DNA of 64,000 nucleotides. Source: Adiantum capillus-veneris (lineage: Eukaryota > Streptophyta > Polypodiopsida > Polypodiales > Pteridaceae). This document shows positions 35,041-47,499 of this stretch, in pieces; position 1 is the first letter of the stretch; the number at the start of each line of letters is the position of its first letter. A program made the translations under genes and the position numbers. The notes under the pieces are model-generated. The model made no database searches, was not told the DNA's origin, and saw nothing but the letters and a program-made list of their open reading frames with translations. The stretch spans positions 102,608,811-102,672,810 of the forward strand of contig CM043947.1 in assembly GCA_014529385.2 (NCBI GenBank). Reading direction: 5' to 3'.

Positions 35041-35931
35041 ATGCATGTCGTTGACGCTCGCCTATCAACACAGTTCTATAAGACCACAAACACTTTTCCA
35101 AGTCCAAGTCCCACTCTTTAGGATGCTCTCTAGCATACTTTGATAGCATCTTCACAATTTGACCATTGCAGTTCTCAACCAACCCATTGCATTGTGGGTA
35201 GTAAGGAGAAGAATGCCTATGCTGAATTTTCAATTTCTCCATGAGAGCAGCAACAAGTTTTTCCCTAAACCCTGGTCCACGATCATAAATGATAACCATA
35301 GGAGCTCCAAACCTACAACACACCTGTTCATATGAAAAAGAGGCCACTCTTTCTACTGTTACATCTTTTACTGCTCTTGCCTCCACCCATTTTGTCAAAT
35401 AGTCCACAGCCACAAGGATATACCTTTTTCCATTGTTGGTCTTTGGCATTGGACCTACAGCATCTACTCCCCATTTTGAAAATGCATCAAAAGACATAAT
35501 AGGTTTTTGAGGCTCAGCCAAAAGCTTCCGATTTGCAAACACTTGGCATTCATGGCATGACTTGCACCAAAAATAAGCATCTCTCATCATAGAGGCCAAC
35601 AGTAACCTGCTCTCAAAACATGAAAGACCACCTGATCCTTGCCTTGATGGCCTGTTTCTTCATGGCAGTGCTCCAAAATCAAGCCTATCTCTTCTTTGTA
35701 CGACACTTTTCTCAAAATGCTATCCTTGCCATTAAGCATGAGATCCTCACCTACCAATGTGTAGTTTCTTGCTTTTGCAACTATTCCCTTACGCCGAACC
35801 TTTGACATGCCCTCTGGACATTTCCCTTTACTAAGAAATACTTCCACATCTTGCAATGATTCCCTTCCTGCACACAAGGCTTCCTTGACATTTAAAGGAG
35901 CTACCAAGGCATCCAACTTGTCCCTAGCCAA
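35036..35931 (-). pseudogene. Gypsy integrase zinc finger and core
   Basis: The piece 35931-35587 includes the HHCC-type zinc region (ILEHCHEETGHQGKDQ). The piece 35599-35036 holds CHECQVFANRK, then FSKWGVDAVGPMP (Asp), YILVAVDYLTKWVEARAV, IIYDRGPGF (Asp) and YPQCNGLVENCNGQIVKML, the usual NG..E region with the Glu present. The two ORFs overlap in different frames, so at least one frameshift exists. The core Asp residues are present. Confidence 0.85.
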
Positions 35932-36074
35932 CTCATCAGGTTCTTTATTCTGCTCACAAGGAGCATGCTTAAACTGTATCTTCTAAAACTCATACAAAAG
36001 CTTCTTGATGCCATAGAACCACTTCTTCAAATTGTCTTTCTTAACATTCCACAAACCAAGCAACTAATTCATGA

Positions 36075-36590
36075 CTAGAAATGCATCCCCTTTTGCAATA
36101 AACTCTTCAATCCAAACTCAACACACTGCTTCAACCCGAGGAAAAGCGTGAGATACTCGGCCTCATTGTTACTTTCAGCTTCATCAAGATCGTAAGCTTT
36201 AGAAAAGATTACATCGCCTTTTGGGTTCTTAATGACTACCCCACCACTTGCCTTTTTGAAGAACTTTCCTATATGCACCATCAAACATCATTTATATGCA
36301 TCTGTAATATCTACTTCCTCTTCATGATCATCCTTGTCAACCCTTGGGTAAGATGGAAGCTCCCCCCCCTTATGTACCACTATGTCTGCCAAGTGAGCTT
36401 TAACAGAATGATCCACTTTAAACTCAAACTCATACTCTTGAAGCTCCAAAGTCCACTTTAAGATGGGCTTGCTAGGCTTCAAATGTTGTACTACATCTGG
36501 CAAAAGATTTGATGTGGTGAGCACATAAAACTTTTGGGACAACAGATAGGTTTTGAACCTTCCTTTGACAAGCAAGAACCAAGACAAATA
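36075..36590 (-). pseudogene. Two RNase H domains of the gypsy element
   Basis: The piece 36587-36288 is the normal gypsy RNase H end (KFYVLTTSNLLP, WTLELQEYEFEFKVDHSVKAHLAD). The piece 36284-36075 is a second, archaeal-type RNase H (KKASGGVVIKNPKGDVIFSK, ESNNEAEYLTLFLGLKQCVE) with the conserved NNEAEY Glu. The pair is characteristic of Tat elements. A stop or frame change separates them. Confidence 0.8.
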
Positions 36591-36879
36591 CCCACTATTC
36601 CATTTCCGTGTAGGATAACTCGCTTACATTCTTCATCTTGCTCTCAAAATAAATTGGCTTGAAGTTCCTTCCTTGCTTTTGTAAGAGAACCGACCCAAAA
36701 TCTACTGACCCCACACTAATAGATACATAAAAACTGATTGCAAGTCGGGAGGACTCACTGTTGGTAAAGCACACAATACCTCCTTGATACCATCAAAATC
36801 CTATTGCATGTCTTCATTCCACTCAAACCCTTGAACTCTTTGACTCAATTTCTGGAGGATACACATACTAACATAGCAC

Positions 36880-37885
36880 TTAAAATACACGTGACAAGTA
36901 CCTGAGCTTATGCTCAAATGATGCCAAATCCTTTGTGTTGTTGGGCGGATCCATAAGCAATAAAGTCTTAACGTTTTTTGGGTCATCTTCTATTCCATTT
37001 TGGGAAACCACGTGTCCTAGCAAATGGACTCTGGCATGAGAAAATTTATACTTCTTTGGGTTGAGTTGCCTACCCTCTTGTTGAAGCCTTTCAAAACTCA
37101 ATCGCAGCTTCTCCAAATGTGTGATCCTGGAGCTATAACACCCAGTGTCATCCATGAAAACACGAATGAACTTACCCAAGTAGGGACCAAACACTCTATT
37201 CATCCATCCTTGGAAGGTAGCATATGCATTAACCAGCCTAAAAGGAATTCTTTTTGTAGGCAAAACAACCCCAAGGAGTAATGAAGGCCGTCTTCAATCG
37301 ATCTTCAATCGCTATCAAGATCTGAAAGTAGGGAGAAAATCCATCCATGATAGAGTAATGTTCATGACCTGCAACCTGATTGAGGATTTCATCTAGAAAG
37401 GGTAGTGGATAGTGATTTCTTTTTGTGGCAGCATTCAAAGGTTTGAAATCAACACATATCCTTAATCTTCCGTTCTTCTTAGGCACAATAACAACTGGAG
37501 AGACCCATTTGGACTCCTCCACTCGAAAGATGAAATCTGGTTCCAAAAGCTTCGTCACCTCTTCATGAAGTGACTTCTCATGAATGACCCCCAACCTCCT
37601 AAGCTTTTGAACCTTTGGCCTGGCACCTTCTTTTAGATTGATTCTATGCTCGACTCTTTTAGCTCCTTGCAACTCTGTATATTCAGTGGCGAATAGCTTT
37701 GGAAAATCCGTGAACATGTCTTTATACTCCTTTTTTTCTTTCTCTGTCAGGTCCTCTCCTAGCATGCTCCTTGGGTTCACTTTGGCAAGCTCTACAACTG
37801 CTTTTGGACTATCCTTCTCCTCCTTGACCTTTGCATCATGCACCAATGCTTCCTTTTCAACACTTATCCCAAAAAGATAGGACAT
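36880..37885 (-). pseudogene. Gypsy reverse transcriptase
   Basis: The piece 37885-37238 carries the pre-RT linker and the palm start: LRRLGVIHEKSLHEEVTKLL, WVSPVVIVPKKNGRLRICVD, FKPLNAATKRNHYPLPFLDE, SIMDGFSPYFQI and the WGCFAY block. The piece 37263-36880 continues in another frame with RIPFRLVNAYATFQGWMNRV, VFMDD as the catalytic pair and LNPKKYKFSHARVHLLGHVV. A frameshift near 37,250 breaks the enzyme between these parts. Confidence 0.88.
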
Positions 37886-38745
37886 AATTGCATCAAGCCT
37901 TCCTCTACACTTTCTTCTGATGATGTAGACAAAGCATCACTATCGTATGACGTTGTTTCTGTCGAATCTTGCATCTCCACTAGGGGCTGTGTACGGCTCT
38001 CGTGTGTCTTCATGTTGTAGACAATGGTCCTTCCTTTCTCTTTGTTGGGGATGGTGATCAAGCCCGTGCCCCAATCCTGCTTAGCACCGAGGGTTATAAG
38101 CCATGGCCTCCCTAAAATGATCGGATAAGCATTCTCACCCGCTTGCATCATGTAGCAATCAACTAAGCACTCAATCCTCAAGACTTTTATCTTCACATCT
38201 TCAGCTATTCCAGGACACCTTGCCTTTTTGTGGTTGTCCATCCTCATATGGATTGAAGCATTCACTCACATATTAACGCCTGCTTCCTTCATGATAGCCT
38301 CGGTCATGACACACACCTGGGCACCACCACCCACATATGCTTGCACTTTTGTCTTCTTTCCCAGCATAGCTTCAACTATTGGCACCATATCCACTGGGTG
38401 ACCAACCCTCAAAGATGACACCATGCTTTGATGCTTGTCCTTCTTGAAAGGAAGCCGCGTACTCACACACTTGGTCCACTGCCTCCTCAATTTAGCGTTC
38501 AAAGCCACCAGCTGACCAAAAGATATATTTGCCTTTTGATTTTGTATGTCGTCAACAATATCATAGTCTTCAACACCTTGGCCAAGGAGGTAGTCCTTTG
38601 GACAAATTTTCCTTCTTCGCCACCTCTTGCTACTTTCTCGTTTGTCTTCTACCTTAGCCTTTCCTTTCCTTGCTCTTGTTTCCCTCTCTTCTTCTGTCTC
38701 TTTCTCCCTATCATGCCTAGCTCTCTTATTGGCCAAAAAATCCAC
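37864..38745 (-). pseudogene. Gypsy gag end and protease region
   Basis: The piece 38745-38266 has a basic linker (RARKGKAKVEDKRESSKRWR) and the protease start VQAYVGGGAQVCVM, where the catalytic Asp of the usual VDGG/VDSG motif is missing. The piece 38265-37864 continues with AYPIILGRPWLITLGAKQDW, the standard gypsy post-protease motif, and an acidic linker to the reverse transcriptase. Confidence 0.75.
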
Positions 38746-38983
38746 ATCTTGATGCTCAAGGGTAGTGATGTTATTAGCTATACCTTCCCCATTTCCAGGA
38801 AACGGTTGTGGTTGTTGTTGCGGGGGTGGTGCTTCTAGTGCCCGCTCTTGATGATTTTCTTTCTATTCTTCCTCAACCGCGTCCATATAAGGGGTATATC
38901 CCTCCTCTCTCTCTTGGTGGTTTAGGACAATCAGGGGTGTAAATACACTCTTCATCACAATTGTAGCATCTACCTTGTAGCCT

Positions 38984-39760
38984 TCATCCCCTACCTCTCC
39001 CAGCTTGCCGCTCTTCTCTTTGGTTCCTATTTATTATGTTAATTCTTAATTCTTGCAACTGACCGGCAAGATCATGAAAAACCCAGGCCGTAAGGGGATT
39101 TGGACCTTGAACCACTCGCTCCACTCTATCATCCGTTGCCAGAGGGACCATTGGTTGCACCATACCTGGCTCAGTGTGTGTCATGCCTTGCTCCCACCTT
39201 CTCTTGATCTTCTTGCTCTTGGCCTCAGCAATTTCCGCAGCTCTTTCGAATGTAGCAGGCTCATCTTGATCAACCTTCTCCCTTACACTTGGATGGAGAC
39301 AATCCATAAACTGACGCACTTTAAAGAAATCCCCTGGAGGTACTTGGGATGCCGCCCCTAATTGAATCCAAATTCCTTTGAAGTGTTGCAAAAACTCTTT
39401 AAAGTTAGCATGGACATCTTGCTACAAACCTCTCAATTTTGTCGTCGCTTCTGTTGCAGTTAGTTTCTTCCCAAACCTGTCAAAAATTGCCAGCTTCACC
39501 TGCTCCCATGTTTGCTTTTTGTCTTCCTCCAAAGCTTCAAACCACCCCCGAGATTCTCCTTTGAGCGCAAGAGTAAATACATGAAGCTTTGCTTCATCAT
39601 TCACAATGTGCATACCAAGCGTATTTCCAGTCGAAGACCGCAATCCAGTCCTTCATATCCTCCTTTCTTGTGAACACTGGCCAACTATAAGCCATCTCTT
39701 CAGAGTCGCTTCTCCCTTGCATGAGTAACTCCACAAAAGTTGAAGTCTTGCACCTTAACC
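38984..39760 (-). pseudogene. Gypsy gag
   Basis: Pieces 39,735-39,640, 39643-39422 and 39391-38984 encode MAYSWPVFTRKEDMKDW, then ALKGESRGWFEALEEDKKQTWEQ and FGKKLTATEA, then FKVRQFMDCLHPSVREKV. This is the retrotrans_gag core (A...L.G.A..WF). It is frameshifted between pieces and missing a clear zinc knuckle; Cys/His residues near 38,940-38,975 may be its remains. Confidence 0.75.
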
Positions 39761-39859
39761 AAATCACTACTTTTCTTCAATGAAGCTTGAACTTCACAGC
39801 AAAACTGCTTCACCTAGGTCACAACCGGCAACTTTCCGCTTTCCACCGGGATCGCAACA

Positions 39860-41095
39860 ACAGGATGATGGAGCAAAAGACGTTGTGCGTACACTCACAC
39901 ACCCAGACAACTCCACACCACAAGGAATTTTCTTAAATTCAAACCCACACACACCACCACTCAAGAACTCAATAAAAACACTACCCACAAGCTTGATTCA
40001 AACTCCAAATGCCTCGACCTACAAGCCCTTGCCTGCCCACAGACACTACAAGGTGAGTCGAGTTGATCACCACTTGAAATCACACTTGATGGTGACCAAA
40101 ATATACAAGACAAACCATCAAAATATCAAAAACTCCAGCCACAAATGGCCTCTCTCAAACCATTGCAAAAGCTCCACCAAACTCCACTCTGTTGGACTCT
40201 TTGGAGTAGCGCCAACCCTAATGGCACCGATACAGGGTCACATAGTCTTGCTGAAAGCGCACCTTCTTCCCTCAATTCCTCGCACACACACATCCATGGA
40301 AACCTCAAAACGTCCATAGAATCTCCCAAGTGCAAAATTGAATAAATAAAGCTATCATTGACTCCTCCACACACTTGAAAACAGGACGCGAACGCGATGG
40401 GACTGCACTAGACCACCTGTAGGAAACCTGCTTCCTTCCCCACACAGAGAGGTGAAAGTGCCAAGAATTGGATTTCAAAATGCTCCTTCAGCTCAAGTAC
40501 TCATGGTAGCATCACGGATGTGGAAAATGGAAGCCTTTTCACACCATTTTTGGTCATCTTTTGACCTTTTCTGACCCAGTTTTGGCCAGTTTTGACCCTC
40601 GGCGGGCATTTTTCGTGGGAAAAATCCCCAACGAGCTCCAAAATTCACCAAATTTTGTACACTTGATCCTTGATACCCAAAGCACTTTTCCACATCCCCA
40701 AATTCTATTTTTGATCATTTCTAGAGTGGTTCACGCATCACCGCAGATCAGGCACCGTAAATAGACAGTTACTGCATGTCCCAAACTTCTCGAGCAGGAT
40801 GAGAGTACCCATACTTGTCACTTGCATTATTTAAATTCTAGAAATCTGAAACACATTCTCTAGAGCCAAAATAAGCCACCTAGAACCATATCCAAGGCCC
40901 TGATACCCTATCCGGGCATGTACATGTGTCCGACTGCTAGCACGCGAACCTAGGCTATTCACAATGTGTACAGATTGCATCTTTTTCAAACTTGAAACCA
41001 CTTTGCAAAGGTCCCAAATGCATATATTTACATATTTTGGTACATATGACCATGTATATAATTGCTACTTTGTACACGCCAAAAGTGGTCTATCA
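39860..41095 (-). repeat. 5' LTR of the minus-strand gypsy
   Basis: U3 (41,095-40,503) aligns with the 3' LTR. The inner 0.6 kb (40,490-39,870) aligns with the inverted fragment at 13.74-14.38 kb. The layout (GGGAAAAATCCC in U3, then a TCTAGTGCAGTCCC-type stretch, then TTTTGCTCC near the end) parallels the LTR of the plus-strand gypsy at 42.7 kb, which supports counting all of it as LTR. The inner end is approximate and no primer site was recognised. Confidence 0.65.
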
Positions 41096-41222
41096 ACGAC
41101 TCTATATGTTTTTGCTCTATTAACTACTCTAGCTCTTCATAGGCTTTGATATAGTGATCAAACTGGTCCTTCTCGGGCCTAGAGAAGCTGCCTCTTATCT
41201 TATCTAGGTCTGGCACCCAGTA

Positions 41223-42301
41223 TTATTCAAAGTCTCCTTTCAGTTCCCTCTCAACCCTAAACTGTTCTTTTAGCCTCTTTATCCAGTTCGCTTTTTGACT
41301 ATTTGTCTCTTTCTGTCTTTCCTCCTTCATCATTGCAGCTTTTCCCTTCTTCTTTGGTGGCTCCTCTATTGTATCTTCCAACATGGTCATGAGATTTTGC
41401 TCGAATCGCATGGAGACAGGTGGTGCTCCAACTATAGAAGGTTCCTCTTCTATTTCCTCTTTCAATGACAACCACTCATTATGTGGGGGTGGGTATGGCC
41501 ATTGTCCTCTTGCTCCAATAGCTCCATAGGCAATATTTGTAAGAGTTTTTGCACCACCAATGTATTTCGGTGTGTCCATCCCTAAGCCCACTACCTTCTC
41601 ATGTATGTAATGGGCATAGTTAACATCTTTTGGTATATTGCTGCCCAGTGCCCGAGTAATTGTGGTGGAAATGGAGTGTGGTGCGGTCGTGTACTTCTGC
41701 GGCCGCTTGTTATAGACATGAAAGAATTGCTTGTACAACGTGCAGATCCTATTCGTTCTTGGATCCACTAGGTCTTTAAAGGTGGGATTGGTCTTGTTTT
41801 GCAAAAAAATTTATTTTTTTCTCTTCTTTCACGGATAGAGCTACCATCATTGCGGAGTCCCAAGGCATCAACAATTTGAGCTGTAATGGCGACTTCTCTC
41901 CTTTCCTATTTAAGTGTGGGGAGAGTTTTCATGCCGTCTTTCTTGATGGTGGTTGTCAACTCATAACCTCTTTAGAGATCAATACCAGCTAGCTCTAATG
42001 TGAAGAATCTATGAAGGTCCACTCTTTCTAGGTGGTTGAGGATGCCCTCTTTGCTGGCATACTTACATAGCTCTCTTGGAATCATTGTCATGTCCATCGT
42101 ATTGCCTTGCGGGTATCTGCATGTTCCTTGATATAGCCTTATGCCTTCTGCTTCTAATGTGGCTTTGTCTATCCAAGATTTAGTCGGCTTTAGTGTTTCA
42201 TTTGGGATGGTAAAAGGCTTTGCTATTGCCATGATATCCTTTAGGGTAGGTCTTCTTCTCTTTACAGGTGACTTGCCTGCTTCCATTGATCTCGCGTGCA
42301 C
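41223..42301 (-). pseudogene. Unrecognised two-part ORF between two gypsy elements
   Basis: The piece 42301-41972 (KRRRPTLKDIMAIAKPFTIP start) and the piece 41804-41223 (LVDPRTNRICTLYKQFF, DVNYAHYIHEKVVGLGMDTP) read as one protein of about 350 residues broken by stops and a frame change between 41,972 and 41,804. The second part ends in a Lys/Glu-rich coiled-coil-like tail (KKKGKAAMMKEERQKETNSQ). Composition and position, directly upstream of an LTR, suggest an accessory ORF or ORF1 of a plant LTR element. I recognise no domain. Confidence 0.5.
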
Positions 42302-42743
42302 TTCAAGTGCAAAAGTTAGAGTTGTTTACAAAATCTGAAATTTCTTTGTTTTTAGCTATCCAAATGACTTCAAAATTTTAACATAAGTGTTGCGGGAGAG
42401 ATTCACACCACCCACAAAGTTCATGCAACACAACCTACATCAACATAATGTCAATCGATCACACAAATGACACGATAGGCGCACGGAGGCAATCTCTTTA
42501 GCTTGCCAAAGCTGAGACCATCCCACACATACAACACTTAAGAAGGCTAACTAAATTAAAATCTAGAATCTTACTGCTCTCAACTACACCACCAACCCAC
42601 ATGTACACAAACGAAACGAAACTCACTAAATCATACCAGAATCGCAGAAAACTTGAGGAACACCATCCCCTCACTACGATACACCTGCCCCAAAGCCTCT
42701 ACACTCAAAACCCTCAGTCTAGACCCACTTACAAAAAAAGCGT
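42302..42743. other. No gene seen
   Basis: Short region before the plus-strand gypsy LTR. It shares CATAATGTCAATC and a GGAGGCA stretch with the left edge of the insertion at 34.2 kb. A frame at 42,601-42,942 runs into the LTR and is not supported. Confidence 0.35.
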
Positions 42744-43790
42744 TGTCGTCCCATGGTACATGCATAATGTGAACATAAAAATATCTACCTCTCTCTTAAT
42801 GTTTTTAATGTGTGAGTCCAAATGCTACAATGTACATAGTGTGATATATGCGAAAACGGATGTCATGGTTGTAGGTGTGTACATACCTTACCAGGCATGC
42901 GAGGCTACGAACGTGGCACCGTTGCATGTTTTACCACATTAAATAATGCCTAATTTTCTTTAGGAATGTACAAATGTCAAGTTTTTCAAAGTGGCAGGCT
43001 TGTTTTGCCTAGAAAGTTCAATGCAGACGATCTTGGCAAAAATAGCAGGTTTCGTGCGCGGGCATAAAAGACGTGTCCAAAGTGCTTACCAAGTGGGAAA
43101 TGAGGTTTAACATGAAATTTGAGCCGAATGGGATTTTTCTCACAATTTTAGGGATTTTTCCCAGTTTATTTGGGCTTTTTACGGACAACAAGGGGCATTT
43201 TTGGGCTAAACATGGCTAAAAATGACCATAAAATGGTCAAAATAGCCTAAAAATAGCTCAAATAGCTCAAAATGCCATATCAACGATGGTTCTATCATTG
43301 CCTAAGTACAGAGGGAAGTTTTAGAGCCAAGAATGAGCTCACTTGGGCATAAAAGCAAGGATATACAGCCATTCATTTACAGGGTGCTAGTGTAGTCCCA
43401 TGCTGCTTCCACTAGATGGTTGAGGCTGTGAAGCCTACAGTTAGGGTTTCCCCTTCTCTAATAACTACTTGGGATTCTCCAGTGAATTATTGAAGCTTCC
43501 ATGAAATGGTCACGATGAGAAATCAAAGCGTCATTTTAGGGTATTTAACAGGTCAAATGAGCACTGCATCTGTGCAATTGGGAGCGAGGCCGCACCTAAT
43601 CTTCACACACACAAGGTATTTGAGTTAGTATTGGTTCTTTTTCAAAGTGGAGCCTTCATAGATGAATTTTTGTCCTATTAAGTGTGTTTTTGGCTTCAAA
43701 TTATCAACACCTAGATTGATTTTGCTACGAATCCTCACAGTCAAAGGCCTGACGTTTTCCTAGTCGCACTACTGTGCACTTCTTGATACA
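42744..43790 (+). repeat. 5' LTR of the plus-strand gypsy
   Basis: About 1.05 kb from TGTCGTCCCATGG to about GATACA. It shares with the 3' copy GCATAATGTGAA, TACATAGTGTGATATATGCG, GGGATTTTTCCCAG and CGAATCCTCACAGTCA. The end is approximate. Confidence 0.85.
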
Positions 43791-43842
43791 TTTTTTGTGA
43801 ACACTATGCAAAGTAGGCAAGGGTGAAGGTTCAAGATCTTCA

Positions 43843-45500
43843 TTGAAGGTATCAAAACAAAGGTTTAAAGCTATGGAGCAACAAGAGAAACAGGGGGTTC
43901 CATTTGATTCAGTCACAATGAAAATGTTTCAAGCTTTTGCGGTGTTTCTGCAACAACAACAAGCTGCAAAAAGGAGGGAGCTTTCGTCAACCAAAGTGCT
44001 TCAATCTGTGGTGAAGAAAATGGACCAATTGAAAGGTAAGATGTAACAAAGTATATTTGTGGATATGTAAAGGAGATGGAACTTCATCGAGTGTCTGAAG
44101 CAGAGATGGTACAAAGTTTTGAGCTAGCTGTGGTTCCTGAGATCAGAGAGCATGTAAGGGGAATTAGAAATGAGCATGGGTCATCTTGGGAAACATTCAA
44201 ATTAGCCTGAAAAGAAGAGGTTTTCATGGAGGACTCCAAAAGGGTAACAAAGAGGACTTTTTTAGAGTGGGTAGTTAGGCCAAAAGAGGGTCTTTCACCT
44301 ACTAAACTGCTAAGGGAATTTGAACGCCACTATGATTAACTTTCGAGGACTAAAAAGGATACCTTAAACTCGGAGAAGAAAGAGCTCTTTTTGCAGGCCG
44401 CAGGTAAAGAGATTCAAGAGAAGTTAGAGCTACCACTTGAGGATAAGGATGAGGAACATGGATTAAAGACCGATTGAAATGAGGTTGAAGATGCCATTTT
44501 GCTGCTAACTAAGCAACAACAACAAAGAGACAAGATGATAGTCAACCCTACTCAAGTCCCAACTGTTCCCGAGATTCCTATAAAGCTGGTGATTGTGGTT
44601 CCAAAGAGTGATAAATCCATCCTCGATGATATTGTTAAATGAATGTAAGAGCTAAAGTTAAAGCTTACGAGGCTAGAAGAGAAGGGGCAACCATCAGGTC
44701 AACCTATAGGGCAACGAACTCAAAGTAGAAAATAGATGCATATGGTGTGATAGTAATGACCATGGGAGGAGGGATTGTGAAAGTTTCAAAGATGCCTTGA
44801 TGAAGGATCTTGTTCTCTTTAAAGATGGTAAGATTCACATAAGTGAGACAACTAAGCTCTTGGGGACCAACTTTGGAAAAGGCGGGATGAAGAAGCTAGG
44901 TGAGGACATGGCTACTAGCCATGCCATCTCAATGGTTGAGGCAGTCGCCTATGGGTTGAAGGTGGATCCTATTAAGAAAAAAGGATAATTCAATGTTATA
45001 GAATTTGCTATGAAGGGTAAAATGACTACATAGATTTTACATGAAGCTGTAGACTGCAATTGGCTAGAAACAGGTTGGAATGACCCTGTGGACTATTTGT
45101 CAATGCATGCATACGTTGCCAAATGTCAATCCAATGAGGCCATTGTCAAAGAGAAATTTAGGTGTGAGAATGGGGATGAAGGGCCTTCAAAACAGGCGAC
45201 ATGGAGTGGAGGTAGAATGACACAGTGCCTCCTAGATCACCTTCCTCGCAACAGATGCTTGTCCTCGAAGTGTCTATGCAAGAAGCCTCTAAAGAAAAGA
45301 AGAAGGAAGCAACAAAATCTAAAGTAAAGGGTCCAGCCCACAAAATCCAATCCGATATAGAGGCAGCAACGGATCTCAAAGAGGTTTTGGAAGAGAGGAT
45401 TTTGAACAGTAAGGTGGAACTTACCTTGGATGAGGTCCTTGGAATAGCAAAGAGGGAGTTTCATGAAGAAATAATTAATATCATAAAGAGGAAGTGGTAG
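43843..45500 (+). pseudogene. Gag region of the plus-strand gypsy
   Basis: It starts with a short frame (KQRFKAMEQQEKQGVPFDSV). The following 44.05-44.7 kb reads as gag in interrupted frames. A CCHC zinc knuckle CIWCDSNDHGRRDC is intact at 44737-44778. The pieces 44797-44988 (DLVLFKDGKIHISETTKLLG) and 45225-45500 follow it. The region is long and highly charged, with many stops. Confidence 0.7.
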
Positions 45501-45699
45501 TCTCTTACTAAATCTATCCATGCACAGGGTGAAGAAGAGACTTTAAATGCACAAGAAGTACAGGTCTATGGTGAGCAAGGTGATCAAACTATTGTTGGAT
45601 GCTACAAGTCTAAGGGAGGAGTAAAACACGTTCGTTTCTTGATGAAGTTGAGACCACTCACAAGAGTTACTACTTGAAGAGTCACTGGGCAAGAGCAAC

Positions 45700-46610
45700 T
45701 ACTAAGACCCTGGTAAAAGTGGAAGACTTAGAAGAGCCATACATTGCGTTGATAGATCATGGGTCAGAAATTAACCTCATGTCAAAAGCCTTTATCAAAA
45801 AGGAAAATGGCGAATTGATATAAATAATGGATGGATGATTCGTGTAGCAAACAACTCATCAGAGGAGTTGTACGGAGCTTGCCCAAATGTAAAGGTGACT
45901 ATAGGGGATGTGAAAGATGACCAAAATTTCTTTGTACAGGAGATGTCTACATACCCTCTTATCCTTGGGCAGCCATACATCACTGCTACTCGCATGGAAA
46001 CCAAGGTGATGGACGATGGGGGATCAACTTATGCAAGGATAAGGAGCAGGGATGGTAAGTGTGCAGCAGTACAGTTCCTTATTGTTTGTGTGGACCATGA
46101 AAGCAACCATGAAAATCTTAGAAAGCAACCCTTGCCAAAGACAAACAAAGAATTCAAGGACTACAGGGATATGAGGGGTTCTAGCCATGTACCATTGTAG
46201 AGAGGGATTGCAGTGGTACAAGGAGAGAAAAGTTCTTGCATGATGTATATGCAAAGGAAACATTTTCTATAGGTTTTGTAGGATTAACAAACTATGGGTC
46301 TATTGCTTTTACGAAGTGTGAGGACTTAAAGCGGGGTGAACTACAACATGTAAATAGTTTACAAAGAGGTTTTAAGATGAATGGTTTGCTAGAAGATGGT
46401 GGATGCATTACAGGTGTGTTTGATGAGTGCTCGTTTGTGGATACTATGCAAGACTTGGAGTCTTTAGTGGATTGCAATTTGCATATGGGAAGTGAGGTCG
46501 TGAATGTATGCTCAATAGAAATGTACAAAGTCATTGAGGATCTCAAAAAAATGCTCAAGTTGTTGATGTACGAGTGGAGACCAAGTATAAATATGTGTCA
46601 AAGAAAGTGA
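45700..46610 (+). pseudogene. Aspartic protease region of the plus-strand gypsy
   Basis: ALIDHGSEINLMSKAF near 45,745-45,800 is the active-site start, with DHG instead of the common DSG/DTG. After a stop, the frame 45835-46200 continues with MSTYPLILGQPYITATRMET, the usual post-active-site motif. The segment 46,236-46,610 is a linker without motif. Confidence 0.7.
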
Positions 46611-47482
46611 AACCAGTGGCGTTACCTCTACCAAAAGAGTGTACGGATAAGATGGATCAAGATGCTTTGCAACCTAGTTTTCATGAGCCGAGCAAGATTG
46701 GACGTAAGTTTACACATGATACTTTGAAGGAGCTAAAGATTGGTTGCAAGGACAGTTTGATAGATTTTGAAAGAGTATGCTTTGAAGAAATGCTTGCCAA
46801 ACATGGAAAGGCTTTTGCATTTGAGCCACATGAGATAGGGTGTTTTGATCCATCCATTATTGCTCCTATAGTGATCTTCACTATCCCTCATGTACCTTGG
46901 AACTTGAGGCCTATTCCACTTCCAAAGGCCCATTTGCCAAAACTCATTGATTTGCTTAATGAAAAGATCAAGATGGGTATTTTGGAGCCTTCTTGTGCTC
47001 CATATTCAAATAGGTGGTTCACGGTTCCAAAGAAAAATGGTTCTTTACACTTTATCCAGGATCTGCAACCTGTCAACAAGGTTACAATTAGAAATGTGGG
47101 TACAGGGCCAGTTGTAGATGAATTTGCAGAGGCATCCGTAGGAAGGGAAATATATTCTATGGGGCATTTGTACTCAGGGTATGATCAGTTCTAACTAGCA
47201 ATGGAAAGCAGGGACCTGACTACCATGATGACACCTTTGGGTCTGGTAAGGATGTGCACCTTACCTCAAGGAGCAAATAATTCAATTGCACATATGATGA
47301 ATGGTATGAACAAAGTCCTACGTGACTTCATAGCGCAAACTACAATGCCTTTCCTTGATGATGTGCCTATCAAAGGATTTGATGTAAGTGATATAGATGT
47401 GGCTTTGGAATCAAGGGGGTGCCAAAAGTATGTGGAAAACCATATGAATGACTGTGATAATATCTTGTCAAGGAAGAGGTGA
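46574..47482 (+). pseudogene. Reverse transcriptase of the plus-strand gypsy
   Basis: The piece 46574-47194 includes VPWNLRPIPLPKAHLPKLID, APYSNRWFTVPKKNGSLHFI and QDLQPVNKVTIRNVG. After a stop at 47192 the frame 47201-47482 has MMTPLGLVRMCTLPQGANNS and MPFLDDVPIKGFD, in which FLDD is the catalytic pair. Frames beyond are broken. Confidence 0.85.
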
Positions 47483-47499
47483 ACCTTACCCTGTCTAGG

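Larger units (their letters stand above)
33090..41095 (-). mobile_element. Ty3/gypsy element of Tat type, decayed, minus strand
   Basis: Reading leftward: 5' LTR (41,095 to about 39,860), gag (about 39,760-38,980), protease region (38,745-37,860), reverse transcriptase (37,885-36,880), RNase H (36,590-36,290), a second archaeal-type RNase H (36,284-36,075), integrase (35,931-35,036 and 34,240-33,780) and a 3' LTR remnant (33,672-33,090). Two RNase H domains are typical of the Tat branch. Many frameshifts and stops separate the ORFs. The LTR starts TGATAGACC on the minus strand in both copies (33,672 and 41,095). No target duplication could be confirmed. Confidence 0.85.

Noticed and set aside
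39780-40319. 179-residue plus-strand frame rich in His/Lys/Pro
   Set aside because: It lies antisense inside the gypsy 5' LTR, and its counterpart at 14003-14317 is just the second LTR copy. Open frames in both come from shared LTR sequence.
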